Shown here piece after piece: positions 46,990-55,051 of a DNA stretch of 64,000 bases. Position numbers and translations under genes: made by a program. The notes below the pieces were generated by a model. It saw only the letters and a list, made by a program, of their open reading frames with translations, was not told the DNA's origin and did not search any database. Each line of letters begins with the position of its first letter. Position 1 is the stretch's first letter. The DNA comes from Streptomyces sp. NBC_00078 (GTDB lineage Bacteria; Actinomycetota; Actinomycetes; Streptomycetales; Streptomycetaceae), in assembly GCF_026343335.1 (NCBI RefSeq), contig NZ_JAPELX010000001.1, forward strand, positions 7,874,001 to 7,938,000. Direction: 5' to 3'.

Positions 46990-47039
46990 GGTATGGACCA
47001 ATCCCGGTGTCAAGGTCTGACGCCGAATTGGTCCATACC
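46990..47039. promoter_or_regulatory. 13-bp inverted repeat in the chitinase promoter
   Basis: GGTATGGACCAAT (46990-47002) and ATTGGTCCATACC (47027-47039) are exact inverted copies 24 bp apart. The half-site TGGTCCATACC resembles the 12-bp element TGGTCCAGACCT found, usually as direct repeats, in Streptomyces chitinase promoters, and the DasR site TGGTCTAGACCA. The bound regulator is not established. Confidence 0.7.
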
Positions 47040-47060
47040 GGTGAGCGAGTCGCCCTTTCC

Positions 47061-47140
47061 AAGGGGCGCGGGGGCTACCCGTTTTTGGGGACGCTGGGAA
47101 CCGCGCGATCAACCACGACGAACTCGCACCCGCCGACCGC
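47061..47140 (+). repeat. Diverged copy of the Streptomyces intergenic repeat
   Basis: AAGGGGCGCGGGG at the left and ACCGCGCGATCAACCACGAC followed by GAACTCGCACCCGCCGACC at the right match the two halves of the repeat seen at 19773-19830 in opposite orientation. About 25 unrelated bases lie between the halves. It lies directly after the ATP-grasp gene. Confidence 0.5.
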
Positions 47141-48274
47141 CTACAGCGGCATTACGGTCGCCGCCGCCTCGACGGAATCGACCGGTGCCGGCATCGGCAC
47201 GGCCGGCAACAACGCCTCCGTCGGTTCCTCGACCCTCTGCTGCGGCAGCGAAACCGCCCGCAGGGGCCGCAGCCCGGAAACCACCGTGTAGTCCTGCCCC
47301 AGGAACGGCGGGGCCATCTCGCCCGGATCCTCACCGAGAGCCAACTGCACCGCCGCCCAAGGGGCGTTGACCCCGCACAGCGACAGCTGGTGCAGGCCGC
47401 CGGCCGGCCGCGTGTTCACATCCATCAGCACCGGCCGGTCGCCGTACATCCGGAACTGGATGTTGGACAGGTAGTGCAGCCCGAAGCTCTCCGCGACCAG
47501 CCGCGCCGGCTCCAGCCACTGCTCGTGCAGGGTGAACCCGCGCCGCCGGCCGTTCTTGGTGCGTCCGATCGCCAGCCGCACCCGGTCGTCGGGCCCGGTG
47601 AGGCAGTCCACCGACACCTCCGGCTGCTCCAGACGCGGCATCACCAGCCAGTCGACGGGCTCCTCGGCCTGCCGCAGCGCCTCCACGACGAGGTCCAGCG
47701 GCACATACGGGCTCGGGAAGCCGCTCAGCTGTGCCATCGAGAACGGAGCACGCGTGATCACACGGAAGCCCACCCCGCCGGCACCGGACGCCGGCTTGAA
47801 GCACGCCTTGTGCCCGCCCGCCTCCAACTCCTCGACAGCCGCGACGAGTTCATCCGCCGACCGCACCCGCCACCACGGCGGCACCGGCGCCCCGATCGCC
47901 TCCATGGCCTCGTAGGCGATCACCTTGTCCTCGAAGACGGCCACGGCCTCGGGCGGTGGCGCGAGCAGCGCGGTACCGGCCGCCTCGAAATCGGCGCGGT
48001 GCGCCACGATCGCCGACTGGTGCAGCCGTGGCACGAACACGTCGATCCCGCGACGCCGGCACTGCGCCAGCGCGAACTCCACGTACCCGGCGGGAGACAG
48101 GCCCCCCGGCTCCAGGTCGGCGGTGTCGGCGGCGGCCAGCACGGGAGAGTCCGCGTCCCCGTGCGTCGCATGGATCTCGACCGCCCGATCGCTGGGATTT
48201 CGGCGCAGCTGATCCATGAAGAACACGTTCTCCGCGTACGTGCGGTTGAGCCAGACGCGTACGCGAGAGACCAT
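47141..48274 (-). CDS. ATP-grasp domain protein
   Basis: This 377-residue protein has an ATP-grasp fold. The adenine/phosphate region is FEDKVIAYEAMEAIGAPVPP (about 120-139), a glycine-rich loop is KPASGAGGVGF (about 167) and the metal-binding end is LMDVNTRPAGGLHQL (about 303). Such enzymes join a carboxylate to an amine or thiol using ATP. The N-terminal VWLNRTYAENVFFMDQLRRN and the specific partner are not ones I can assign. The ATG at 48274 has AAAGGA upstream. It is divergent from the phosphoesterase-phosphopantetheinyl transferase pair. Confidence 0.82.
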   Translation of the reverse strand: MVSRVRVWLNRTYAENVFFMDQLRRNPSDRAVEIHATHGDADSPVLAAADTADLEPGGLSPAGYVEFALAQCRRRGIDVFVPRLHQSAIVAHRADFEAAGTALLAPPPEAVAVFEDKVIAYEAMEAIGAPVPPWWRVRSADELVAAVEELEAGGHKACFKPASGAGGVGFRVITRAPFSMAQLSGFPSPYVPLDLVVEALRQAEEPVDWLVMPRLEQPEVSVDCLTGPDDRVRLAIGRTKNGRRRGFTLHEQWLEPARLVAESFGLHYLSNIQFRMYGDRPVLMDVNTRPAGGLHQLSLCGVNAPWAAVQLALGEDPGEMAPPFLGQDYTVVSGLRPLRAVSLPQQRVEEPTEALLPAVPMPAPVDSVEAAATVMPL

Positions 48275-48558
48275 GCAGGGCCGTCCTTTCACGGTTCGCG
48301 GGCACGGCGGAGCAGCCCGTGCCCGGGCAGTGGAGTTTGAGGGTCACCAAACCGCCCCTGTCCAAGGGGTTCGTGGCGGAGGTTTCGGGGCGATCATACG
48401 GCTTCGCGGAGGCCGCGCGTGCAACGTACGTGTTACGGATCCCCCTCGCGGATCCTCCGATCGTGCCGCCTTGTCCCGCACCGGCGACGTGTGTTCTCGT
48501 GGTCCCGTTCATGCGTGCGCCGAGTGTGCGTACGCAGGGTGTACGGAGGGGGCGGGAC

Positions 48559-49419
48559 GTGACGTCGACGGCCGGTGGTGCCGGACAACTGCTGGCCATC
48601 AGCGACCTGCACATCGGATATGCCGAGAACCGCGCCCTGGTCGAGGCCATGCGCCCCGAGTCGGACGAGGACTGGCTGCTCGTGGCCGGCGACGTCTCCG
48701 AGACCGTGTCCGACATCCGCTGGACCCTGGAGACCCTCGCGGGCCGCTTCCGCAAGGTCATCTGGGCGCCGGGCAACCACGAACTGTGGACCCATCCGAA
48801 GGATCCCGTCACCCTGCGCGGCGTCGCCCGCTACGAACACCTCGTCGCCCTGTGCCGCGAGCTGGGCGTCACGACACCCGAGGACCCCTACCCCGTGTGG
48901 CAGAGCCCCGACGGCCCCGTGGCCGTGGCACCGCTCTTCCTCCTCTACGACTACTCGTTCCTGCCCGAGGGCTGCGTCACCAAGGAACAGGGACTGGAGT
49001 ACGCGCACGGGACAGGCATCGTGTGCAACGACGAGTACCTGCTCCACCCCGACCCCTACCCCAGCCGCGAGGCCTGGTGCCGGGCCCGTGTCGCCGAGAC
49101 CGAACTCAGGCTCGCTGCGCTCCCCGCCGACCTGCCCACCGTCCTCGTCAACCACTACCCGCTGGACCGGCACCCCTGTGACGTCCTGTGGCACCCCGAA
49201 TTCGCCATGTGGTGCGGCACGGACCTGACCGCGGACTGGCACCGGCGCTTCAGGGTCGAGACGATGGTCTACGGACATCTCCACATCCCGCGGACCACCT
49301 GGCACGAGGGAGTCCGCTTCGAGGAGGTCTCCGTCGGCTACCCCCGGGAGTGGCGCAAGCGGGCGGAGCCACCGGGGAGACTGCGCCGCGTACTGCCGAA
49401 GGAGGTCGGGGTCGGGTGA
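48559..49419 (+). CDS. Cytoplasmic metallophosphoesterase
   Basis: This 286-residue calcineurin-like phosphoesterase has metal-binding blocks in order: LLAISDLHIGY (about 12), LLVAGDVSE (about 43), WAPGNHELW (about 72), VLVNHYPL (about 197) and VYGHLHI (about 240). There is no signal peptide. The GTG at 48559 has GGAGGGGG upstream; longer frames run into the promoter. It overlaps the phosphopantetheinyl transferase by 4 bp (GTGA), so the two are translationally coupled. A link to CoA or carrier-protein turnover is a reasonable guess from context only. Confidence 0.86.
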   Translation: MTSTAGGAGQLLAISDLHIGYAENRALVEAMRPESDEDWLLVAGDVSETVSDIRWTLETLAGRFRKVIWAPGNHELWTHPKDPVTLRGVARYEHLVALCRELGVTTPEDPYPVWQSPDGPVAVAPLFLLYDYSFLPEGCVTKEQGLEYAHGTGIVCNDEYLLHPDPYPSREAWCRARVAETELRLAALPADLPTVLVNHYPLDRHPCDVLWHPEFAMWCGTDLTADWHRRFRVETMVYGHLHIPRTTWHEGVRFEEVSVGYPREWRKRAEPPGRLRRVLPKEVGVG

Positions 49420-50099
49420 TCGAGGAGCTGCTGCCGGACGAGGTGGTGGCCGTGGAGGTGCACGGCGACGACGGGAGCGAACCCGCGCCGCTGTACCCCC
49501 AGGAGGCCGAGGTCGTCGCGCAGGCGGTCGACAAACGCCGTCGCGAGTTCGCCCTCGTCCGTGCCTGCGCCCGCCGCGCCATGGACAAGCTCGGCGTGCC
49601 GCCGCAGCCCGTCCTGCCCGGCGAACGCGGGGCGCCGCACTGGCCGCCCGGCCTGGCCGGCAGCATGACCCACTGCGACGGCTACGCCGCCGCCGCGCTG
49701 GCCCGCGCCACCGACCTCGCCTCCCTCGGCATCGACGCCGAACCCCATCAGCCGCTCCCGGAGGGCGTCCTGGAGGCCGTCTCCCTGCCCACCGAAGTTG
49801 CCAGGCTGCGCCGGCTGGGCGCGCAGCACCCCGGTATCCACTGGGAGCGGCTGCTGTTCAGCGCGAAGGAATCCGTCTACAAGGCGTGGTTCCCCCTCAC
49901 CCGACAGTGGCTGGAGTTCACGGAAGCCGACATCGACATGTCCGTCAGTCCGGGCGAGCCGCTGCACGGGCGCTTCCGCGCCCAACTCCTCGTCCCCGGC
50001 CCGCTGGTCGGTGGCCGGCGCCTCGGCCACTTCGAGGGCCGGTGGACCGTCCAGCGGGGGCTGGTGGCAACGGCGATCACGGTGTCGCACACCCCCTGA
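49416..50099 (+). CDS. 4'-phosphopantetheinyl transferase (Sfp type)
   Basis: This 227-residue enzyme transfers phosphopantetheine from CoA to carrier proteins. Family motifs are GSMTHCDGYAAAAL (about 82), the metal-binding LGIDAEPHQPLP (about 107) and the FSAKESVYKAWFPLTRQWLE signature (about 149-168). Length and motif order fit secondary-metabolism PPTases. From memory the S. coelicolor counterpart is SCO6673. GTG overlaps the preceding stop (GTGA) with AAGGAGG upstream. No polyketide or peptide synthase genes are in this window, so it must serve carriers elsewhere. Confidence 0.92.
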   Translation: MIEELLPDEVVAVEVHGDDGSEPAPLYPQEAEVVAQAVDKRRREFALVRACARRAMDKLGVPPQPVLPGERGAPHWPPGLAGSMTHCDGYAAAALARATDLASLGIDAEPHQPLPEGVLEAVSLPTEVARLRRLGAQHPGIHWERLLFSAKESVYKAWFPLTRQWLEFTEADIDMSVSPGEPLHGRFRAQLLVPGPLVGGRRLGHFEGRWTVQRGLVATAITVSHTP

Positions 50100-50115
50100 G
50101 CCCCCGCCCGGCACG

Positions 50116-50343
50116 TCACGGCTCGGGGCACCAGCTCTGCAGCAGCCGGAAGAACTCCTCCTCGTTCCCCCTCAACCCCGCGGCCGCCAGCGCCTGCTCC
50201 GCCTCGGCGAGCACGCCGGGCGGCACGACGGGTGGTCGGCCGGAGCCAGGGGGACCGTCGAAGGCGGCTCGAACGGTGTGCAGCAGCCGGAGATAAGCCT
50301 GTACGGCGGTGCGCTCCTGGTCGGTCAGTACGGCTGTGGGCAT
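50116..50343 (-). CDS. Small hypothetical helical protein
   Basis: This 75-residue protein starts at ATG 50343 with GGGGAGA upstream. The sequence (LTDQERTAVQAYLRLLHTVR, ..., LAEAEQALAAAGLRGNEEEF) predicts two or three helices, with no signal, membrane segment or metal motif. One cysteine lies near the C-terminus (SWCPEP). It is convergent with the PPTase gene, 16 bp apart, and is divergent from the hydrolase gene. I do not recognise the family. Confidence 0.65.
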   Translation of the reverse strand: MPTAVLTDQERTAVQAYLRLLHTVRAAFDGPPGSGRPPVVPPGVLAEAEQALAAAGLRGNEEEFFRLLQSWCPEP

Positions 50344-50498
50344 GTGTCGGCTCTCCCCGTGTCGGCGTCGTCGTCCTCGCGCCCCTAGGCGCGCGCCCCG
50401 CACAGGCGGGCGCAACTCCAGCTTGCCGCCCACCACTGACAATCGGGTTCCCGAACGCGTCCCTTCGCCCGCTTAGCGGAGGCGAAACCTCCCTGAAA

Positions 50499-50510
50499 TC
50501 CCACGTGGGA
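50499..50510. promoter_or_regulatory. 12-bp perfect palindrome upstream of the hydrolase
   Basis: TCCCACGTGGGA lies 71 bp before the hydrolase start and 155 bp before the 75-residue protein. It has an E-box-like CACGTG centre and is a candidate operator for either gene. The regulator is unknown. Confidence 0.5.
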
Positions 50511-50581
50511 CAGCCGCTCTACATTGGATGGCGAGGGCTCTCGGCCGCTTGTGCGGCCGCCACGGAACGGGAGGCGAGCAA

Positions 50582-51625
50582 GTGGTCGACGTCCCTTCCC
50601 GGCGCCCGGTGCGCGCCGTACGGCTGCGCCCGGTGGGCGACGGGGAACTCGAGTTGCAGTACCGCGTGGTGCACGGCTACCGGCGGGCCTTCCGCATGGC
50701 CGGCCAGGGCCCGGCACTCGTCCTCGTCCACGGTATCGGGGACTCCTCGGCGACCTGGGCCGAGTTGATCCCCGACCTCGCCCGCACGCACACCGTCATC
50801 GCCCCCGACCTGCTCGGTCACGGCGCCTCCGACAAACCCCGCGCCGACTACTCGGTGGCCGCGTACGCCAACGGCGTGCGGGACCTGCTCACCACCCTCG
50901 GCATCGAGTCGGCGACGCTGGTCGGGCACTCGCTCGGCGGAGGCGTGGCCATGCAGTTCGCCTACCAGTTCCCCGAGCGCACCGAGCGGCTCGTGCTGGT
51001 CAGCGCGGGCGGCGTCGGCCGCGAGGTCAACCCCGTTCTGCGGCTGGTCTCCCTGCCCGGAGCCCACCTGATGCTGTCCACGCTGCGGCTGCCCGGCATG
51101 CGACTCCAAGTGGGGCTCGTGGCACGTCTGATGAAGCTCCTGGACACCGACCTCGGCCAGGACGCCCCCGAACTCCTCACCCTTGTGGACGCCTTGCCCG
51201 ACGAGACCTCCCGCAACGCCTTCATCCGCACCCTGCGTGCGGTCGTCGACTGGCGAGGCCAGGTCGTCACGATGCTCGACCGGTGCTACCTCACCGAGGG
51301 CATGCCGACCATGCTGATGTGGGGCGACCGCGACAGTGTGGTGCCGGTGCGACACGCGTTCGGGGCACACGAGGCGATGCCGGGCAGCCGCCTGGAGATA
51401 TTCGAGGACGCCGGACACTTCCCGTTCCACAGCGACCCCACGCGCTTCGTCTCGCTGATCGAGGACTTCACGGCGAGCACGACACCCGCCCACTGGAGCC
51501 GGGAACACTGGCGGAAGCTGCTCGTCGAGGGCCGGCCGGCCACCGGCGCCGGGTGGCCGGACACGGCCCGCAACAGGGAGGTGGAACGCGAACTGAGGGA
51601 GGCGAGTGAGCGTAGCGCTACGTGA
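50582..51625 (+). CDS. Alpha/beta hydrolase
   Basis: This 347-residue intracellular hydrolase has the oxyanion segment LVLVHGIGDSSATW (about 45), the nucleophile elbow LVGHSLGGGVAMQFAYQFPE (Ser about 119), an acid residue in LMWGDRDSVVPVRHAF (about 250) and the final His in FEDAGHFPFH (about 278). The C-terminal 60 residues beyond the fold are charged. The GTG at 50582 has GGGAGG upstream. Typical length for the core is 280 residues, so both ends are extended. Substrate unknown; epoxide hydrolase-, esterase- or lipase-like activities are all possible. Confidence 0.82.
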   Translation: MVDVPSRRPVRAVRLRPVGDGELELQYRVVHGYRRAFRMAGQGPALVLVHGIGDSSATWAELIPDLARTHTVIAPDLLGHGASDKPRADYSVAAYANGVRDLLTTLGIESATLVGHSLGGGVAMQFAYQFPERTERLVLVSAGGVGREVNPVLRLVSLPGAHLMLSTLRLPGMRLQVGLVARLMKLLDTDLGQDAPELLTLVDALPDETSRNAFIRTLRAVVDWRGQVVTMLDRCYLTEGMPTMLMWGDRDSVVPVRHAFGAHEAMPGSRLEIFEDAGHFPFHSDPTRFVSLIEDFTASTTPAHWSREHWRKLLVEGRPATGAGWPDTARNREVERELREASERSAT

Positions 51626-51706
51626 CATGGCACTCGTGGTGGCATGGCAGGTAACCACTCCCGGTGGCATGTGACAGTCCCCCGCGCGCCCAGCTGGCGA
51701 CGGCTC

Positions 51707-52206
51707 AGCCCTGAGTGGGCGTTTGATCTAGGTGGATTGCCCTTTACCTCCTAGTACGTTCCTCGCCAGGTGGGTGTCGTCTCGTCCGTTATGCGCTTGG
51801 TGAGGTTGTCGATCGAGGCGACGTGGATCATGGCCTCGGAGCTGGCGGGCAGGGTCTCGTAGTCGCGGGCGAGGCGCCGGTGCAGCATGATCCAACCAAT
51901 ACTTCGTTCGACAACCCAGCGCCTCTTGACAACGTGGAAGCCGCGAACTCCTGGGTTTCTGTTGACGACTTCGACGTCGGTGCGGCGTAGTAGGCGTAGA
52001 CAGTGCCGTGGTTGGGGAAGTCGTGCGGGAGGTATTTCCTAATCTTCAAACCAGACGGACTTCATGCACGAGAACCGGAGTAAACGGGCGGCCAAGTTCG
52101 CAGCTCGATGGACGCGAGGGTGTGCGTATGGGGCAAACACCTCAAGCCTGACGGCCATGAAAGTCACTTACCGACATGGACCATCTCTAAATGCCCACTG
52201 AGGGCT
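51707..52206. mobile_element. Internally deleted IS5-type insertion sequence
   Basis: The ends carry imperfect 18-bp inverted repeats: AGCCCTGAGTGGGCGTTT at 51707 and the reverse complement of AGCCCTCAGTGGGCATTT at 52189-52206 (16 of 18 match). Inside are fragments of an IS5-family transposase. At about 500 bp the element is much shorter than a complete one of about 850 bp. The right end lies two bases from the stop codon of the levanase gene. I could not identify a clear target duplication. Confidence 0.75.
51751..52049 (-). pseudogene. IS5-family transposase remnant
   Basis: Leftward reading gives a DUF4096-like N-terminal piece (IRKYLPHDFPNHGTVYAYY), then in another frame the C-terminal piece LRRTDVEVVNRNPGVRGFHV, RRWVVERSIGWIMLHRRLAR and DYETLPASSEAMIHVASIDN to a TAG at 51751. 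The central part with the DDE aspartates is missing, and the two ends are joined out of frame. The element cannot encode its own transposase. Codon use is less GC-biased than that of its neighbours. Confidence 0.8.
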
Positions 52207-52208
52207 CG

Positions 52209-54758
52209 TTAGGGCCAGATGGACTTCAGCTGCCACGCCTGCAAGTGGTTCAGGGTGGCGGTGCCGCCTTCGGCGAAGGTGTCGACGCCGGTGCTGGACG
52301 GGTCGGGGAAGATCTGGTCGGTGAGCGTGACCTGTTCGCCGCGGGTGTTCTGGGCGTAGACCTCGACGGAGGAGGCGTCGACCAGGACGTGCAGACTCAG
52401 TCGGCCGCCGTGGAGCGCGAGGGGGGCGCGCTGAACGCCGCCGAAGGTCGGGTCGAAGTCGGTGGCACCGGAGGCGGTGCGGTCGATGTAGACCTCGCCG
52501 GTGGTGGTGTCGTAGCCGATGCGGGTGTGCTGTCCGGCGCCGGTGCGCACGGCCAGGCCGGCGCGGTCGGCGGTGCCCGGGGTGAGGTCGGCCTGGAGTT
52601 CCAGGGCGCTGCCGCGTATGGCGAGCGGGGTGGTGGTGTCCGTGACGCGGGTGCTGGGCACCCGGGTGCCGGCGCCGCGCAACGTGGTCAGTTCGCGGAC
52701 CGGCTGCTGGATCAGCTGGACCCTGCCGCTCACGGTCTTCAGGGAGAGCTGGCGGGGGAAGGAGTCGGCGCTGCGCCACGGGGTGGTGGGGATGGCCTGT
52801 CCGTAGTTCCAGTTGTTCATCCAGGCGGTCATGACGCGGCGGCCGCCGGGGGCGTCGGTCCAGGTGTTGGCGGCGTAGAAGTCGGCGCCGTAGTCGAGCC
52901 AGTGGGCGCGCTGGGTGGTGGACAGGGCGGGCTTGTCGGCGGCGGTGAACTGGTCGGCGAGGACGTGTCCCCAGCCGCCGGTGTTCGCGTCGGCGATCTG
53001 GAGCTGGACCTTCTTGCCCTTGTAGGCGGTGGTGTTGAAGGAGGCCCAGTCGAGGTTCTCGGAGTCGCCGCCGGTGGCGCTCTGGACGATCTGGCCGTCG
53101 ACGAGCAGGTTGACGCCGGTCTCATCAGAGCGGGTTTTGGCCTGGGTGTCGGAGAGGACGACCTGGTCGAGGTTGAGGTGGCCCCAGCCGCCTGTGTTGG
53201 CGTCCTCGACCTTGATCTGGGCCTGCTTGCCCTGCAGGTCGGACAGGTCCCAGGAAGCCCAGTTCAGGGCCTCGGAGTTGGGGCCGGTGGCGGAGCGCAC
53301 CGCCTTGCCGTCCACGATGAGTTGGACCGCTGTGGGGGCGTCGGAGCTGGCTGCGTGGTTGCCGCCGCCGATGAGGAAGTCCAGGTACTTCTTGTCGATG
53401 GTGAAGGCCGGCGAGGTGAGCGTGCCGGTGGAGGCGTCACCGTTCAGGAAGCTGTTGGCGAGGCCGCCTCCGAGGTAGCCGGTGACCTGCCCCTGGCCGG
53501 GGAGGGTGCCCTGGGCCGGTCCGGTGCCGAAGGCGTCGCCGGTCGTCGTCCAGTCGCCGATGGGGCTGGAGTAGGTGCTGGCCTCGAAGTCGGCGAGCAT
53601 TTCCCCGCTGGGTGCCGGGCTGTCGCCCAGGACGGAGCCGGGCTGGTACGGGTGGTTGCCGCCGCCGACCTTGAAGTTGATGTAGTTGCTGGTCACGGTG
53701 AAGGCGGGTGAGGTCAGGGTGCCGGTGGAGGCGTCGCCGCCGTGGAAGCTGTTGGCGAAGGCCTTGCCCTCGAAGCCGGTGACGGTCTGCTGGCCGTCCA
53801 CCGGCCCGGTCGCCGGTGCGCTGCCGAACGCGTTACCGGTGGCCGTCCAGTCGCCGAAGGAGCCGGACTCGAAGTCCTGTACGACGGTGCCGCTCGGCGG
53901 GGTGTAGGTGGCGCCGTCGTCGGAGGTGAACTTCTTGCCGTCGAAGTCGCCGACGAAGTACTGGGCGCCGGAGCCGCCCGCGATGCCGCCGGGGTTGAGG
54001 TTGACCGCCAGCACCCACTTGGTCTTCTTCGGGTTGCCGTCCACGGGCAGCGGGAACAGGTCCGGGCACTCCCACACCCCGCCGGTGGCGCCGGCCGGGC
54101 CGAAGTCGCTCAGGTGGGTCCAGGCCTTGAGGTTCGAGGAGCTGTAGAAGGCGATTTTGTGCTGGTCGGCGAGGGCGACCGCCATCAGCCAGCTCTTGGT
54201 GGGGGCGTACCAGAACACCTTCGGGTCGCGGAAGTTGTTCGAGCCGATGTCGAGGACCGGGTTGCCGGCGTACTTGGTCCAGGTGGTACCGCCGTCGGTG
54301 CTGTAGGCGAGGGACTGCTCCTGCCTGCCGGTCGCCTTCTGCGCACTGGTGTACACGGCGACCAGGGGCGGGTTCTTCCTGGTCCCGAAGCCGGTGGAGT
54401 TGTTCTTGTCCAGCACCACGCTGCCGGAGAAGATCATTTCCTGGTCGTCCTGAGGAATGGCCAGCGGGAGCTGCTTCCAGTGGGCCAGGTCGGTGCTGAC
54501 GGCGTGGCCCCAGGACATGTTGCCCCAGGTGTTGCCGGACGGGTTGTACTGGAAGAACAGGTGGTACCGGCCCTTGTAGTAGATCAGTCCGTTGGGGTCG
54601 TTCATCCAGTTCTGGGCCGGGGTGAAGTGGAACTGGGGCCGGTACTGCTCGTGGTAGAGGGTGTCGGCCATGGCTGGGGAGGCGCCGATCAGACCGAGCC
54701 CGGACAGGACGGCCAGCGCGGCGAGGAGTCTGCGGCGCGGGCAAGTCGTTCTGGACAT
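52209..54758 (-). CDS. Secreted GH32 levanase/exo-inulinase with nested inserted modules
   Basis: This 849-residue extracellular fructan hydrolase has a signal peptide (1-31). The beta-propeller begins with WMNDPNG (nucleophile Asp54), SNNFRDPK (Asp178) and GVWECPDLFPL (acid/base Glu230). The propeller is then interrupted at about residue 290 by an insert of some 320 residues and resumes at LDYGADFYAANTW (about 621). The usual C-terminal beta-sandwich ends in LKSIWP. The insert holds two related modules, one nested inside the other (see findings). The ATG at 54758 has AAGGAG upstream. It is divergent from a LacI gene with palindromes between, and an IS remnant lies right after its stop. Confidence 0.9.
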   Translation of the reverse strand: MSRTTCPRRRLLAALAVLSGLGLIGASPAMADTLYHEQYRPQFHFTPAQNWMNDPNGLIYYKGRYHLFFQYNPSGNTWGNMSWGHAVSTDLAHWKQLPLAIPQDDQEMIFSGSVVLDKNNSTGFGTRKNPPLVAVYTSAQKATGRQEQSLAYSTDGGTTWTKYAGNPVLDIGSNNFRDPKVFWYAPTKSWLMAVALADQHKIAFYSSSNLKAWTHLSDFGPAGATGGVWECPDLFPLPVDGNPKKTKWVLAVNLNPGGIAGGSGAQYFVGDFDGKKFTSDDGATYTPPSGTVVQDFESGSFGDWTATGNAFGSAPATGPVDGQQTVTGFEGKAFANSFHGGDASTGTLTSPAFTVTSNYINFKVGGGNHPYQPGSVLGDSPAPSGEMLADFEASTYSSPIGDWTTTGDAFGTGPAQGTLPGQGQVTGYLGGGLANSFLNGDASTGTLTSPAFTIDKKYLDFLIGGGNHAASSDAPTAVQLIVDGKAVRSATGPNSEALNWASWDLSDLQGKQAQIKVEDANTGGWGHLNLDQVVLSDTQAKTRSDETGVNLLVDGQIVQSATGGDSENLDWASFNTTAYKGKKVQLQIADANTGGWGHVLADQFTAADKPALSTTQRAHWLDYGADFYAANTWTDAPGGRRVMTAWMNNWNYGQAIPTTPWRSADSFPRQLSLKTVSGRVQLIQQPVRELTTLRGAGTRVPSTRVTDTTTPLAIRGSALELQADLTPGTADRAGLAVRTGAGQHTRIGYDTTTGEVYIDRTASGATDFDPTFGGVQRAPLALHGGRLSLHVLVDASSVEVYAQNTRGEQVTLTDQIFPDPSSTGVDTFAEGGTATLNHLQAWQLKSIWP

Positions 54759-54917
54759 GGCGGCTCCTTGCAGGCATGCGGGCTTCGGTCCAGCCGTACG
54801 GGGACTGGCGCGTGACAAGTGACGCTTGAGGCATGTCGGGTACGGGCGGCGGCTCCGCCGTGGTCCCGTCCGAGGCCATAGGCGGGCCTGCCTCTTGGGA
54901 CGGCACGGCACCGGCGG

Positions 54918-54943
54918 TTCCAGCCAGCGGCTGGAAACGTTTC
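54918..54943. promoter_or_regulatory. Overlapping palindromes in the levanase-LacI divergent promoter
   Basis: TTCCAGCC and GGCTGGAA form an 8-bp inverted repeat with a 3-bp spacer (54918-54936). Overlapping it, GAAACGTTTC (54934-54943) is a perfect palindrome with central CG typical of LacI operators. They lie 108-160 bp from both starts. Binding by the adjacent LacI protein is inferred. Confidence 0.65.
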
Positions 54944-55051
54944 GCCGAACGTACGGGCACCCCGTCGCCGAAGTCCAGACCCTGCGCAGGAAAACTCCCG
55001 AATGCGAGGATGAGGACGGCTGCACGGTGCCATCGACCACAGGGGAAAACG

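Noticed and set aside
49416..50099. Possible biosynthetic gene cluster anchored by the phosphopantetheinyl transferase
   Set aside because: No polyketide synthase, peptide synthetase or tailoring genes occur within the window; the PPTase most likely serves distant carriers.
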